DNA of 12,931 bases from NCBI GenBank assembly GCA_023416195.1, contig JAEZID010000281.1, positions 1 through 12,931 of the forward strand. Reading direction: 5' to 3'. Shown piece after piece: positions 1 to 7,182 of this stretch. Under the pieces are notes generated by a model, which worked only from the letters and a program-made list of their open reading frames with translations, was not told the origin of the DNA and ran no database searches. This stretch comes from Pseudomonadota bacterium. GTDB taxonomy: Bacteria; Pseudomonadota; Alphaproteobacteria; Azospirillales; Azospirillaceae. The stretch's first letter is position 1. The number at the start of each line of letters is the position of its first letter. The translations under genes and the position numbers were made by a program.

Positions 1-44
1 GGCAAGGGAACCACTCGGGCGCTATCGAAAGAGGTAAGGTTCTC

Positions 45-61
45 TTAATCAGTGTTTGACA
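45..61 (+). promoter_or_regulatory. Candidate CtrA site overlapping a -35-like TTGACA, upstream of cheA
   Basis: The sequence reads TTAA, seven bases, then TTGAC, which matches the CtrA consensus TTAA-N7-TTAAC with one mismatch in the second half. The second half is also a perfect sigma-70-type -35 element (TTGACA, 56-61). No good -10 element is visible 16-18 bp further on (GAATGG or similar), so the promoter may depend on an activator. It lies about 105 bp before the cheA start. A ctrA gene lies in the same window, which supports the idea but does not prove binding. Confidence 0.45.
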
Positions 62-93
62 CGCTCGCCCCGTACCTGGAATGGCCCGTACCG

Positions 94-112
94 GCGGCTT
101 TGTGCAAGCCGC
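94..112 (+). other. Hairpin in the cheA leader
   Basis: GCGGCTT (94-100) and AAGCCGC (106-112) form a perfect 7-bp stem around a 5-base loop. A 10-bp GC palindrome (CGGCCGGCCG, 122-131) follows. No run of T follows the stem, so it does not look like a standard intrinsic terminator. If transcription starts near the -35-like element, the hairpin would lie at or near the 5' end of the cheA mRNA, 55 bases before the start codon. Its function is unknown. Confidence 0.35.
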
Positions 113-166
113 TTCCCCGGACGGCCGGCCGGAAACGCGCCATAACATCAGGCTGGGGACCGCGAC

Positions 167-2935
167 ATGGATGATCTGCTCTCCGAATTCCTGACGGAAA
201 CGAACGAAAACCTGTCGGTCCTCGACGTCGAGCTGGTCCGACTGGAGCAGAATCCCAACAACCCGGAACTGCTCTCGAACATTTTCCGTCTCGTCCACAC
301 CATCAAGGGCACCTGCGGCTTCCTCGGCCTGCCGCGCCTGGAAAAGGTCGCGCACGCGTCGGAAAACGTGCTGGGCAAGTTCCGTGACGGCGAGCTGACC
401 ATCACCCCGGAAGCGGTGTCGCTGATCCTTCAGGCGCTGGACACCATCAAGAGCCTGCTCGCCGTGCTGGAGGCCACCGAGGCCGAACCGCCCGGCGACG
501 ATCTGCCGCTGATCGGCCGTCTGAACGATTGCGCCGAAGGCAAGCTGAGCGGCGGCGGAGCCTCGGCCGCCAAGCCCGCCCCGGCCACCGAACCGCCCCC
601 GGCCCCGGCCGTCGCCGCCGCTGATGAGCCCGTGGTGGCGTCCTCCGGCAACGTCACGCTGGACGAGCTTGAGGCGCTGTGGAACGCCACCCCCGGCCCG
701 ACCAGCACCGCTCTGGCCCCGGTGACGCCGGAGCCGGCCGAGGAGCCCGCCCCCTCCCAGGATCTCGTCGTGCCGGAGCCAGAGCCCGCGCCGGCCGCCG
801 CCAAGGTGCCGGCCCCGGTCGAGAGCGGTGCCGGCGGCGCCGGCGCCGGTGGTGACGGCGGCGCGAAGGAATCGGCGGTCGCCGCGCAGACCATCCGCGT
901 CAACGTGGATCTGCTCGAAAACCTGATGACCATGGTGTCGGAGCTGGTGCTGACCCGCAACCAGCTGCTCCAGATCCTGCGCTCCCAGAAGGAGAGCGAG
1001 TTCGCGGCCCCGCTGCAACGCCTGAACCACGTCACGTCGGAGCTGCAGGAAGGCGTCATGAAGACGCGCATGCAGCCCATCGGCAACGCCTGGGCCAAGC
1101 TGCCGCGTCTGGTGCGCGATCTGGCGCACGAGTTGGGCAAGAAGATCGACCTCCAGATGCTCGGCGCCGACACCGAGCTGGACCGCCAGGTGCTGGAGCT
1201 GATCAAGGACCCGCTGACCCACATGGTGCGCAACTCGGCGGACCATGGCCTGGAAATCCCGGCCGACCGCCTGCGCACCGGCAAGTCGGAGACGGGCCGC
1301 ATCACGCTGAACGCCTATCACGAGGGCGGCCACATCATCATCGAGATCCAGGACGACGGTAAGGGCCTGGCGATCGACAAGATCAAGCAGAAGGCCATCC
1401 AGAACGGAATGGCCACGGAGAGCGAGCTGGCGGCCATGTCCGACCAGCAGATCATCCAGTACATCATGAAGCCCGGCTTCTCGACGGCCGTGAAGGTCAC
1501 CAACGTGTCCGGCCGCGGCGTCGGCATGGACGTGGTCAAGACCAACATCGAGAAGATCGGCGGCACCATCGAGATCAAGTCGACCCAGGGCAAGGGCTCG
1601 ACCTTCGTCATCAAGATCCCGCTGACGCTGGCCATCGTCTCCGCCCTGATCGTGGAGTGCGCGGGCGAGCGCTTCGCCATCCCGCAGATCAGCGTGGTCG
1701 AGCTGGTGCGCGCCGCCACCGACAGCGAGCACACCATCGAACGGCTGAAGGGCACGCCGGTCCTGCGCCTGCGCAACCGCCTGCTGCCGCTGGTGTCCTT
1801 GCAGGAACTGCTGCGCCTGGACGACCAGGAGGGCAAGACCAAGCGGGACGACGACGAGACCTTCATCGTCGTCACCCAGGTCGGCACCTACACCTTCGGC
1901 ATCATGGTCGACCGCGTGTTCGACACGGAGGAAATCGTCGTGAAGCCGGTGGCGCCGATCCTGCGCCACATCGAGATGTTCTCCGGCAACACGATCCTGG
2001 GCGACGGCTCGGTCATCATGATCCTCGACCCCAACGGCATCGCGTCGGCGACCGGCGAGATGACCATGGGCGAGAACGTCACCAAGGAGGCCACCTCCGT
2101 CCAGGCCCAGCGCCAGGAGGACAAGATGGCCCTGCTGCTGTTCCGCGCCGGCGAGGGTGCGCCCAAGGCGGTGCCGCTGTCGCTGGTCGCCCGCCTGGAG
2201 GACGTGGACCTCGCCTCGGTCGAGGCGTCCAATGGCATGCCGGTCGTCCAGTACCGCGGCAAGCTGATGCCGCTGGTTCCCATCGACCCCGGCTTCATGA
2301 TGGGCCAGGAGGGCCGCCAGCCGGTGCTGGTCTTCGCTGACGGCGACCGTTCCATGGGCCTGATCGTGGACGAGATCGTGGACATCGTGGAGGAGCGGCT
2401 GGTCGTCCAGCTGACCGCCGAGCGTCCGGGCCTGATGGGCTCGGCCATCATCGCGGGCAAGGCGACGGATGTGATCGACGCCGGCTTCTTCCTGACCCAG
2501 GCCTACAAGGACTGGTTCGGCTCCTCCTCCAGCGACGCGTTCGAGGAAGAGAAGTCGCAGCGTGTCCTGCTGGTGGATGACAGCCCGTTCTTCCGCAACC
2601 TGCTGACCCCGCTGCTGTCGGTGGCCGGCTACGACGTGACGGCGGTGGAGAACGCCAACGAGGCGCTGGCGCTGTGCGAGGCGGGCGAGGACTTCGACGT
2701 CATCGTCTCCGACATCGAGATGCCGGGCATGAGCGGCTTCGACTTCGCCGAGGCGGTGCGCCACGGCAGCCGCTGGAGCGGAATCCCGATGGTCGCGCTG
2801 TCCAGCCACGCCAGCCCGCGCGATCTCGACCGCGGCCGGCAGGCCGGCTTCACCGACTACGTCGCCAAGTTCGACCGTGACGCGCTGCTCTACACCCTGC
2901 AGCAGACGCTGTCCGAGCAGAAAGGTGCCGCATGA
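167..2935 (+). CDS. cheA: Chemotaxis histidine kinase CheA with two CheW-like domains and a C-terminal receiver
   Basis: CheA is the cytoplasmic kinase that reads receptor state, autophosphorylates and passes phosphate to CheY and CheB. Visible domains (922 aa): an Hpt domain with phosphorylated His44 in HTIKGTCGF; a Pro/Ala-rich linker (about 125-240) instead of a clear P2 domain, holding one short helix-like stretch (162-173); a dimerisation domain from about 242; and an ATPase domain with N box (N356), G1 (DDGKG, 396-400), KPGFS (435-439) and G2 (GRGVG, 449-453). A CheW-like domain (about 486-630), a second more divergent CheW-like region (about 650-790) and a receiver (D804, D805, phosphoacceptor D849, K901) follow. 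The start has GGGGA seven bases upstream. A TAA at 143-145 in the same frame rules out a longer in-frame N-terminus. The receiver has K-F where K-P is usual. Confidence 0.97.
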   Translation: MDDLLSEFLTETNENLSVLDVELVRLEQNPNNPELLSNIFRLVHTIKGTCGFLGLPRLEKVAHASENVLGKFRDGELTITPEAVSLILQALDTIKSLLAVLEATEAEPPGDDLPLIGRLNDCAEGKLSGGGASAAKPAPATEPPPAPAVAAADEPVVASSGNVTLDELEALWNATPGPTSTALAPVTPEPAEEPAPSQDLVVPEPEPAPAAAKVPAPVESGAGGAGAGGDGGAKESAVAAQTIRVNVDLLENLMTMVSELVLTRNQLLQILRSQKESEFAAPLQRLNHVTSELQEGVMKTRMQPIGNAWAKLPRLVRDLAHELGKKIDLQMLGADTELDRQVLELIKDPLTHMVRNSADHGLEIPADRLRTGKSETGRITLNAYHEGGHIIIEIQDDGKGLAIDKIKQKAIQNGMATESELAAMSDQQIIQYIMKPGFSTAVKVTNVSGRGVGMDVVKTNIEKIGGTIEIKSTQGKGSTFVIKIPLTLAIVSALIVECAGERFAIPQISVVELVRAATDSEHTIERLKGTPVLRLRNRLLPLVSLQELLRLDDQEGKTKRDDDETFIVVTQVGTYTFGIMVDRVFDTEEIVVKPVAPILRHIEMFSGNTILGDGSVIMILDPNGIASATGEMTMGENVTKEATSVQAQRQEDKMALLLFRAGEGAPKAVPLSLVARLEDVDLASVEASNGMPVVQYRGKLMPLVPIDPGFMMGQEGRQPVLVFADGDRSMGLIVDEIVDIVEERLVVQLTAERPGLMGSAIIAGKATDVIDAGFFLTQAYKDWFGSSSSDAFEEEKSQRVLLVDDSPFFRNLLTPLLSVAGYDVTAVENANEALALCEAGEDFDVIVSDIEMPGMSGFDFAEAVRHGSRWSGIPMVALSSHASPRDLDRGRQAGFTDYVAKFDRDALLYTLQQTLSEQKGAA

Positions 2936-3435
2936 GCAACGCCAAGCTGCCCACCACCACGACCAAGAAGGCCAAGGGGGACGAGATCGTCTCCGGCGGC
3001 AATCAGGACTACGTGACCATGACCATTGCCGACCAGATGTTCGGCATTCCGGTCCTCCAGGTCCAGGACGTGCTGGGTCACCAGCGGATCACCCGCATCC
3101 CGCTGGCCCCGCCGGAGGTCGCCGGCTCGCTGAACCTGCGCGGCCGCATCGTCACCGCCATCGACGTGCGTCTGCGCCTCGGCCTGTCGTCGCGTCCGAA
3201 GGACAAGCCCGGCATGTCCATCGTCGTGGACCTGCGCGGCGAGCTGTACAGCCTGATGGTCGATTCGGTGGGCGAGGTGCTGAGCCTCTCCAACGACGAT
3301 TTCGAGCGCAACCCGGCCACCCTGGATCCGCGCTGGCGCGAGGTGTCCACCGGCATCTACCGGCTGAACGGACAGCTGATGGTGGTGCTCGACGTGCCGC
3401 GTCTGCTGAATTTCACCAACATGGAAGCGGCCTGA
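2932..3435 (+). CDS. cheW: Chemotaxis coupling protein CheW
   Basis: CheW is a small cytoplasmic adaptor that links CheA to chemoreceptors. The 167-aa product has a short Lys/Thr-rich N-terminal tail (about residues 1-24) and then one CheW fold. Typical segments are FGIPVLQVQDVLG, a SLNLRGRIV strand-turn and a C-terminal VLDVPRLLNF helix. Its ATG overlaps the cheA stop codon as ATGA, with AAAGG upstream, so translation is probably coupled to cheA. The length is normal for the family. No receptor gene lies beside it, so the receptors it serves must be encoded elsewhere. Confidence 0.96.
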   Translation: MSNAKLPTTTTKKAKGDEIVSGGNQDYVTMTIADQMFGIPVLQVQDVLGHQRITRIPLAPPEVAGSLNLRGRIVTAIDVRLRLGLSSRPKDKPGMSIVVDLRGELYSLMVDSVGEVLSLSNDDFERNPATLDPRWREVSTGIYRLNGQLMVVLDVPRLLNFTNMEAA

Positions 3436-3480
3436 GGCTAACATCCCCGGTCAGCGCACGAAGCCCGAGGCCTGTTCGAT

Positions 3481-3846
3481 ATGAAATCCTGTCTGGTGGT
3501 CGATGACAGCCGCGTGGTCCGCAAGGTCGCGCGGAAAATCCTGGAGGAACTGAACTTCGCCTGCACCGAGGCGGAGGACGGCAGGCAGGCCATGGAAGCC
3601 TGCGCGCGGCAGATGCCCGACGCCATTCTGCTGGACTGGAACATGCCGGTCATGACCGGCATCGAGTTCCTGCGCCGGCTGCGCAAGATGAGCGGCGGGG
3701 ACTTCCCCAAGGTCGTCTTCTGCACGACGGAAAACGATCTTGCCCACATCCAGGAGGCGCTGTCGGCCGGGGCCAACGAATACATCATGAAGCCCTTCGA
3801 CAGCGACATCATCCAGATCAAGTTCCAGCAGGTCGGGTTGCTGTGA
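3481..3846 (+). CDS. cheY: Chemotaxis response regulator CheY (single receiver domain)
   Basis: This 121-aa protein is a stand-alone receiver domain that takes phosphate from CheA and signals to the flagellar motor. The acidic pair is D8/D9, the phosphoacceptor is D52 (in LLDWNMP), the switch Thr is T82 in FCTTEN, and the invariant Lys is K104 in MKPFD. There is no output domain. It begins 45 bp after cheW, with GAGG ten bases before the ATG, and is followed 45 bp later by cheB. These gaps are small enough for one transcript. The CheA in this operon also carries a receiver, so phosphate flow may be shared or drained between them (inference). Confidence 0.95.
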   Translation: MKSCLVVDDSRVVRKVARKILEELNFACTEAEDGRQAMEACARQMPDAILLDWNMPVMTGIEFLRRLRKMSGGDFPKVVFCTTENDLAHIQEALSAGANEYIMKPFDSDIIQIKFQQVGLL

Positions 3847-3891
3847 CGCACCCGTCCTCCACGCCCCTGGCGTCGAAAGGCTGACCGTTCC

Positions 3892-5070
3892 ATGTCCGAC
3901 CGCTTCGGCAGCAGACCTCCCCTCGGCACCACCGCGGCGCCCGCGCCGGCCGGCGCGGACCCCGTCCGCGTCATGGTGGTGGACGATTCCGCCGTCATTC
4001 GCGGCCTGCTGACCCGCGCCCTGGAAGGCGATTCGGACATCCGCGTCGCCGCCTCCGTTGGCGACGGGCAGATGGCCGTCAATTCGCTCCAGCGCAACTC
4101 GATCGACGTCATCGTGCTCGACATCGAGATGCCGGTGATGGACGGGCTGACCGCCATTCCGAAGCTGCTGGCGGTGGCGCCGCAGGTGAAGATCATCATG
4201 GCCTCGACGCTGACGCTGCGCGGGGCCGACATCTCCATGCGCTGTCTGTCGGCGGGCGCCGCCGACTACATCCCCAAGCCCACCTCGACCCGCGAGCTGG
4301 GCGGGGCGGAGGACTTCAAGCGCGAGCTGGTCTCCAAGGTGAAGGCGCTGGGCGCCGCCGCCCGGCGCGCCGGGTCCCGCACGCGCGGCGAGCTGCGCCC
4401 GCTGACCCCGGTCGCGACGCCCGCCTTCGCCAAACGCGAGCCCGGCCCGGTGACTCTTCGCCCGGTGGCCCCGACCGCCACGCAGGCCAAGCCCGACATC
4501 ATCGCCATCGGCAGCTCCACCGGCGGCCCGCAGGCTCTGTTCGAGGTGCTGAGCCATCTGAAGACCGGCGTCACCCAGCCGATCCTCATCACCCAGCACA
4601 TGCCGGCCACCTTCACCACCATCCTGGCGGAGCACATCACCCGCCAGTGCGGCCTGAACGCCCAGGAGGCGAAGGACGGCGAGCCCATCGTGAACGGCCG
4701 CTGCTACATCGCGCCCGGCGACTTCCACATGCTGGTGGCGCAGCGCGGCGGGGCGAACGTCATCGCCCTGACCAAGGACCCGCCCGAGAATTTCTGCCGT
4801 CCGGCGGTGGATCCGATGATGCGCTCCATCCTGCGGGCCTACGGGGGCCGCAAGATTCTGGCCTGCATCCTGACCGGGATGGGCCAGGACGGGCTGAAGG
4901 GCTGCACCGAGGTGGTCAATGGTGGCGGCACCCTGATTGCCCAGGACGAGCCCACCAGCGTCGTCTGGGGCATGCCGGGCGCGGTGGCGCAGGCGGGCAT
5001 CTGCTCGGCCGTTCTGCCGCTGAAGGAAATCGGCCCCTACATCCGCAAGTTCGCCACGAGGGCAGCATGA
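3892..5070 (+). CDS. cheB: Chemoreceptor glutamate methylesterase CheB
   Basis: CheB removes methyl groups from (and can deamidate) chemoreceptors when phosphorylated by CheA, which gives adaptation. The 392-aa product has the standard two-part layout. The N-terminal receiver shows D31/D32, phosphoacceptor D77 (VLDIEMP) and K129 in IPKPT. An Ala/Pro/Arg-rich linker covers about 145-200. The esterase domain has catalytic Ser209 in GSSTGG, His236 in TQHMP and Asp333 in TGMGQDG, with spacing very close to the Salmonella enzyme. A GAAAGG sequence lies upstream of the ATG. The stop overlaps the cheR start as ATGA, so the opposing enzyme pair is translationally linked. All catalytic residues are intact. 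Confidence 0.97.
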   Translation: MSDRFGSRPPLGTTAAPAPAGADPVRVMVVDDSAVIRGLLTRALEGDSDIRVAASVGDGQMAVNSLQRNSIDVIVLDIEMPVMDGLTAIPKLLAVAPQVKIIMASTLTLRGADISMRCLSAGAADYIPKPTSTRELGGAEDFKRELVSKVKALGAAARRAGSRTRGELRPLTPVATPAFAKREPGPVTLRPVAPTATQAKPDIIAIGSSTGGPQALFEVLSHLKTGVTQPILITQHMPATFTTILAEHITRQCGLNAQEAKDGEPIVNGRCYIAPGDFHMLVAQRGGANVIALTKDPPENFCRPAVDPMMRSILRAYGGRKILACILTGMGQDGLKGCTEVVNGGGTLIAQDEPTSVVWGMPGAVAQAGICSAVLPLKEIGPYIRKFATRAA

Positions 5071-5908
5071 GAGTCGAAGATTTCGACATGTTCTCCACGC
5101 TGCTCAAGCAGCGGTCGGGCCTCGTCCTGACGAAGGACAAGGCCTACCTGCTGGAGTCCCGGCTGATGCCGGTGGCGCGCAAGTGGAACATGAAGGGCCT
5201 GGACGAGCTGGCCACCACCGTGCGCACGCGCAAGGACGAAGCCCTGCTGCGCGACATCACGGAGGCGATGACCACCAACGAGTCGTCCTTTTCCGCGACC
5301 AGAAGCCGTTCGACCAGTTCAAGCAGCTGGTCCTGCCCAAGCTGCTGGAAACCCATGCGTCCCGGCGCTCGATCCGCATCTGGTCGGCGGCGTCCTCCTC
5401 GGGGCAGGAGGCCTATTCGCTGGCCATGCTGCTGGCCGAGGAAGGGCCGAGGCTGGCCGGCTGGCGCATCGAGATCGTCGGCACCGACATCTCCGCCGAG
5501 ATGGTCGAGCGCGCCAAGTCCGGCGTCTACACCCAGTTCGAGGTGCAGCGCGGCTTGCCCATCCAGATGCTGGTGAAGCATTTCAAGCAGCAGGGCGACA
5601 AGTGGCAGATCAGCCAGCAGCTGCGCCAGATGGTGTCTTTCCGCGAATGGAACCTGCTGACCGACCTGTCGCCGCTCGGCCAGTTCGACGTGGTGTTCTG
5701 CCGCAACGTGCTGATCTATTTCGACCAGCCGACCAAGGCCAAGGTTCTGGAGGCCATCGCCCGCCAGATGCCGCCCGACGGCGTGCTCTATCTGGGCGGC
5801 GCGGAAACCGTGCTCGGCATCACCGACCGCTTCAAGCCGGTCGAGGGCCAGCGCGGCCTCTACAGCCTGGGCGGCTTCTCGACGGCGGGCCTGCGCGCGG
5901 CGATCTGA
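5067..5908 (+). pseudogene. cheR: Chemoreceptor methyltransferase CheR, interrupted by a one-base frameshift as given
   Basis: CheR methylates receptor glutamates using S-adenosylmethionine. The ATG overlaps the cheB stop, with GAGGG just upstream. Residues 1-75 read in frame and reach TTNESSF; the frame then breaks at the TTTT run (5289-5292) and ends at a stop at 5574. The rest of CheR continues intact in another frame to 5908: FRDQKPFDQF, a SAM-binding stretch with SSSGQEAYSLAM, and FCRNVLIYFD. Restoring one base (TTTTC to TTCTTC) gives SSFFRD and a 280-aa protein of normal CheR length. There are no other breaks, so the cause is either a sequence error or a very recent mutation. If real, the truncated product lacks the SAM domain and the strain would lack this CheR. 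Confidence 0.9.
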
Positions 5909-5943
5909 GTTTTTGCGGGGTTTCGTTAAAGAGGGACCTTGGC

Positions 5944-6321
5944 ATGCACCTTGACCGCCTCGACCATCTCGTGCTGACCGTCCGCGATCTGTCGGCCACG
6001 GTCGATTTCTACACGCGCGTGCTGGGCATGACCGAAGTCACCTTCGGCCAGGGCCGCAAGGCGCTGCAATTCGGCAATCAGAAGATCAACCTGCACGAGG
6101 CCGGCCGGGAATTCGAGCCCAAGGCGAAAACGCCCGTTCCCTGCTCCGCCGACCTCTGTTTCATCACGGCAACGCCCATCGCCGACGTTCAGGCGCATCT
6201 TGCCGCCCACGGCGTGCCGGTGGAGGAAGGGCCCGTGCCGCGCACCGGCGCCATTGGCCCCATCACCTCCGTCTACGTCCGGGACCCGGACGGCAATCTG
6301 ATCGAAATCAGCAACTGTTAG
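5944..6321 (+). CDS. VOC-family (glyoxalase/dioxygenase fold) protein, GLOD5-like
   Basis: This 125-aa protein has the vicinal-oxygen-chelate fold made of two beta-alpha-beta-beta-beta units. The first unit opens with LDHLVLTVRDL and the second ends with the hallmark VYVRDPDGNLIEISN. Likely metal ligands are H8, H51 and E121, with D70 possible. It resembles the small proteins annotated as 'VOC family virulence protein' or GLOD5; substrate and reaction are unknown. The start has AAAGAGGGA eight bases upstream. It begins 35 bp after cheR on the same strand with no clear terminator between, so it may be carried on the che transcript, although no chemotaxis role is known for the family. Confidence 0.88.
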   Translation: MHLDRLDHLVLTVRDLSATVDFYTRVLGMTEVTFGQGRKALQFGNQKINLHEAGREFEPKAKTPVPCSADLCFITATPIADVQAHLAAHGVPVEEGPVPRTGAIGPITSVYVRDPDGNLIEISNC

Positions 6322-6329
6322 CAAGCACG

Positions 6330-6347
6330 GGCGGGCGTCAGCCCGCC
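6330..6347. terminator. GC hairpin between convergent VOC gene and ctrA
   Basis: GGCGGGC (6330-6336) and GCCCGCC (6341-6347) form a perfect 7-bp stem with a 4-base loop. The loop contains the ctrA stop codon, and the hairpin begins eight bases after the VOC stop. It could serve transcripts from both sides, but neither strand has a T run after the stem, so termination is only a guess from position. Confidence 0.35.
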
Positions 6348-7069
6348 GCCTGCTGGGCCTGCTGCGGCGTGCGGGGCAGCGCGCCGGCGTCCTCGTGCGG
6401 GTCGCGCAGCACATAGCCGCGGCCCCACACCGTCTCGATGTAGTTGTCGCCCTGCGTCGCGTTCGCCAGCTTCTTGCGCAGCTTGCAGACGAACACGTCG
6501 ATGATCTTCAGCTCCGGCTCGTCCATGCCGCCGTAGAGATGATTCAGGAACATCTCCTTGGTCAGCGTCGTGCCCTTGCGCAGGGACAGCAGTTCCAGGA
6601 TGCCGTATTCCTTGCCGGTCAGGTGCAGCGGCTGGCCGTCCACCTCCACCGTGCGGGTGTCTAGGTTCACGGTCAGGCGGCCGGTGCGGATGATGCTGTC
6701 CGAATGGCCCTTGGACCGGCGGACGATCGCCTGGATGCGGGCGATCAGCTCGCGCTTGTCGAACGGCTTGGTCAGATAGTCGTCGGCGCCGAAGCCCAGG
6801 CCCTTGATCTTGTGGTCCAGTTCCGACAGTCCCGACAGGATCAGGATCGGCGTGGTCACGCGCGCCGCGCGCAGACGGCGCAGCACCTCGTACCCATCGA
6901 TGTCCGGCAGCATCAGGTCGAGGATGATGATGTCGTAATCGTAAAGCTTGCCGATTTCGAGCCCGTCCTCACCCAGGTCGGTAGAATCGACGATGTAGCC
7001 CTCGGACTGGAGCATCAGTTCGATGCTCTTCGCGACGGACGAATCGTCCTCAACCAGCAGAACCCTCAT
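6338..7069 (-). CDS. ctrA: CtrA, OmpR-family cell-cycle and motility response regulator
   Basis: CtrA is a DNA-binding response regulator found across alphaproteobacteria. In Caulobacter it controls the cell cycle; in Rhodospirillales it is reported mainly as a motility regulator. The 243-aa product starts MRVLLVEDD and has D8/D9, phosphoacceptor D51, S79 and K101. A winged-helix domain (about 125-228) contains the highly conserved run from LTGKEY through LSLRKGTTLTKEMF and GGMDEPELKIIDVF to VWGRGYVLRDP, which identifies CtrA rather than a generic OmpR protein. A GGGA sequence seven bases upstream supports the ATG. It has about 12 more residues than Caulobacter CtrA and ends in Ala-Ala-Gly instead of the Ala-Ala used there for ClpXP degradation. 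It is divergent from fliI and convergent with the VOC gene. Confidence 0.96.
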   Translation of the reverse strand: MRVLLVEDDSSVAKSIELMLQSEGYIVDSTDLGEDGLEIGKLYDYDIIILDLMLPDIDGYEVLRRLRAARVTTPILILSGLSELDHKIKGLGFGADDYLTKPFDKRELIARIQAIVRRSKGHSDSIIRTGRLTVNLDTRTVEVDGQPLHLTGKEYGILELLSLRKGTTLTKEMFLNHLYGGMDEPELKIIDVFVCKLRKKLANATQGDNYIETVWGRGYVLRDPHEDAGALPRTPQQAQQAAG

Positions 7070-7138
7070 GGCGATATCCCGACGTTTGGTGGCGCGTTTC
7101 TGGCAACCCGAACCGGTGTTGTGCCGGGCGTCCTATCC

Positions 7139-7182
7139 TTAACAGATGAGTCCGCCTGTTTACACAAGTTAACAGACGATTC
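7139..7182 (+). repeat. Two-copy 14-bp direct repeat combining TTAAC and GANTC, in the ctrA-fliI intergenic region
   Basis: TTAACAGATGAGTC (7139-7152) and TTAACAGACGATTC (7169-7182) match at 12 of 14 positions, with starts exactly 30 bp apart. Each copy joins a CtrA-type half-site (TTAAC) to a GANTC sequence, the target of the CcrM adenine methylase in alphaproteobacteria. It lies 70-113 bp upstream of ctrA. In Caulobacter the ctrA promoter is controlled by GANTC methylation and by CtrA itself, so an operator with the same logic is plausible here (inference). Confidence 0.6.

Noticed and set aside
81..194. Small upstream ORF (37 aa) overlapping the cheA start
   Set aside because: It has no ribosome-binding site, an arginine-rich random-looking product, and overlaps cheA in another frame.
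430..1305. Antisense ORF (291 aa, minus) opposite the cheA linker and kinase domains
   Set aside because: Ser/Ala/Gly-rich low-complexity translation with no motif, fully inside a certain cheA.
3451..4728. Long antisense ORF (425 aa, minus) opposite cheY and cheB
   Set aside because: It mirrors codon bias of the GC-rich coding strand. Its residues are an Arg/Gly/His/Ala-rich mix with no domain, and the plus strand carries clear CheY and CheB.
5286..5296. Programmed -1 ribosomal frameshift in cheR
   Set aside because: The frame-0 codons TCC-TTT-TCC do not form an X-XXY-YYZ slippery heptamer, and slipping the TTT-reading tRNA back one base would put it on CTT. No such recoding is known to me for cheR, so an indel or sequence error is simpler.
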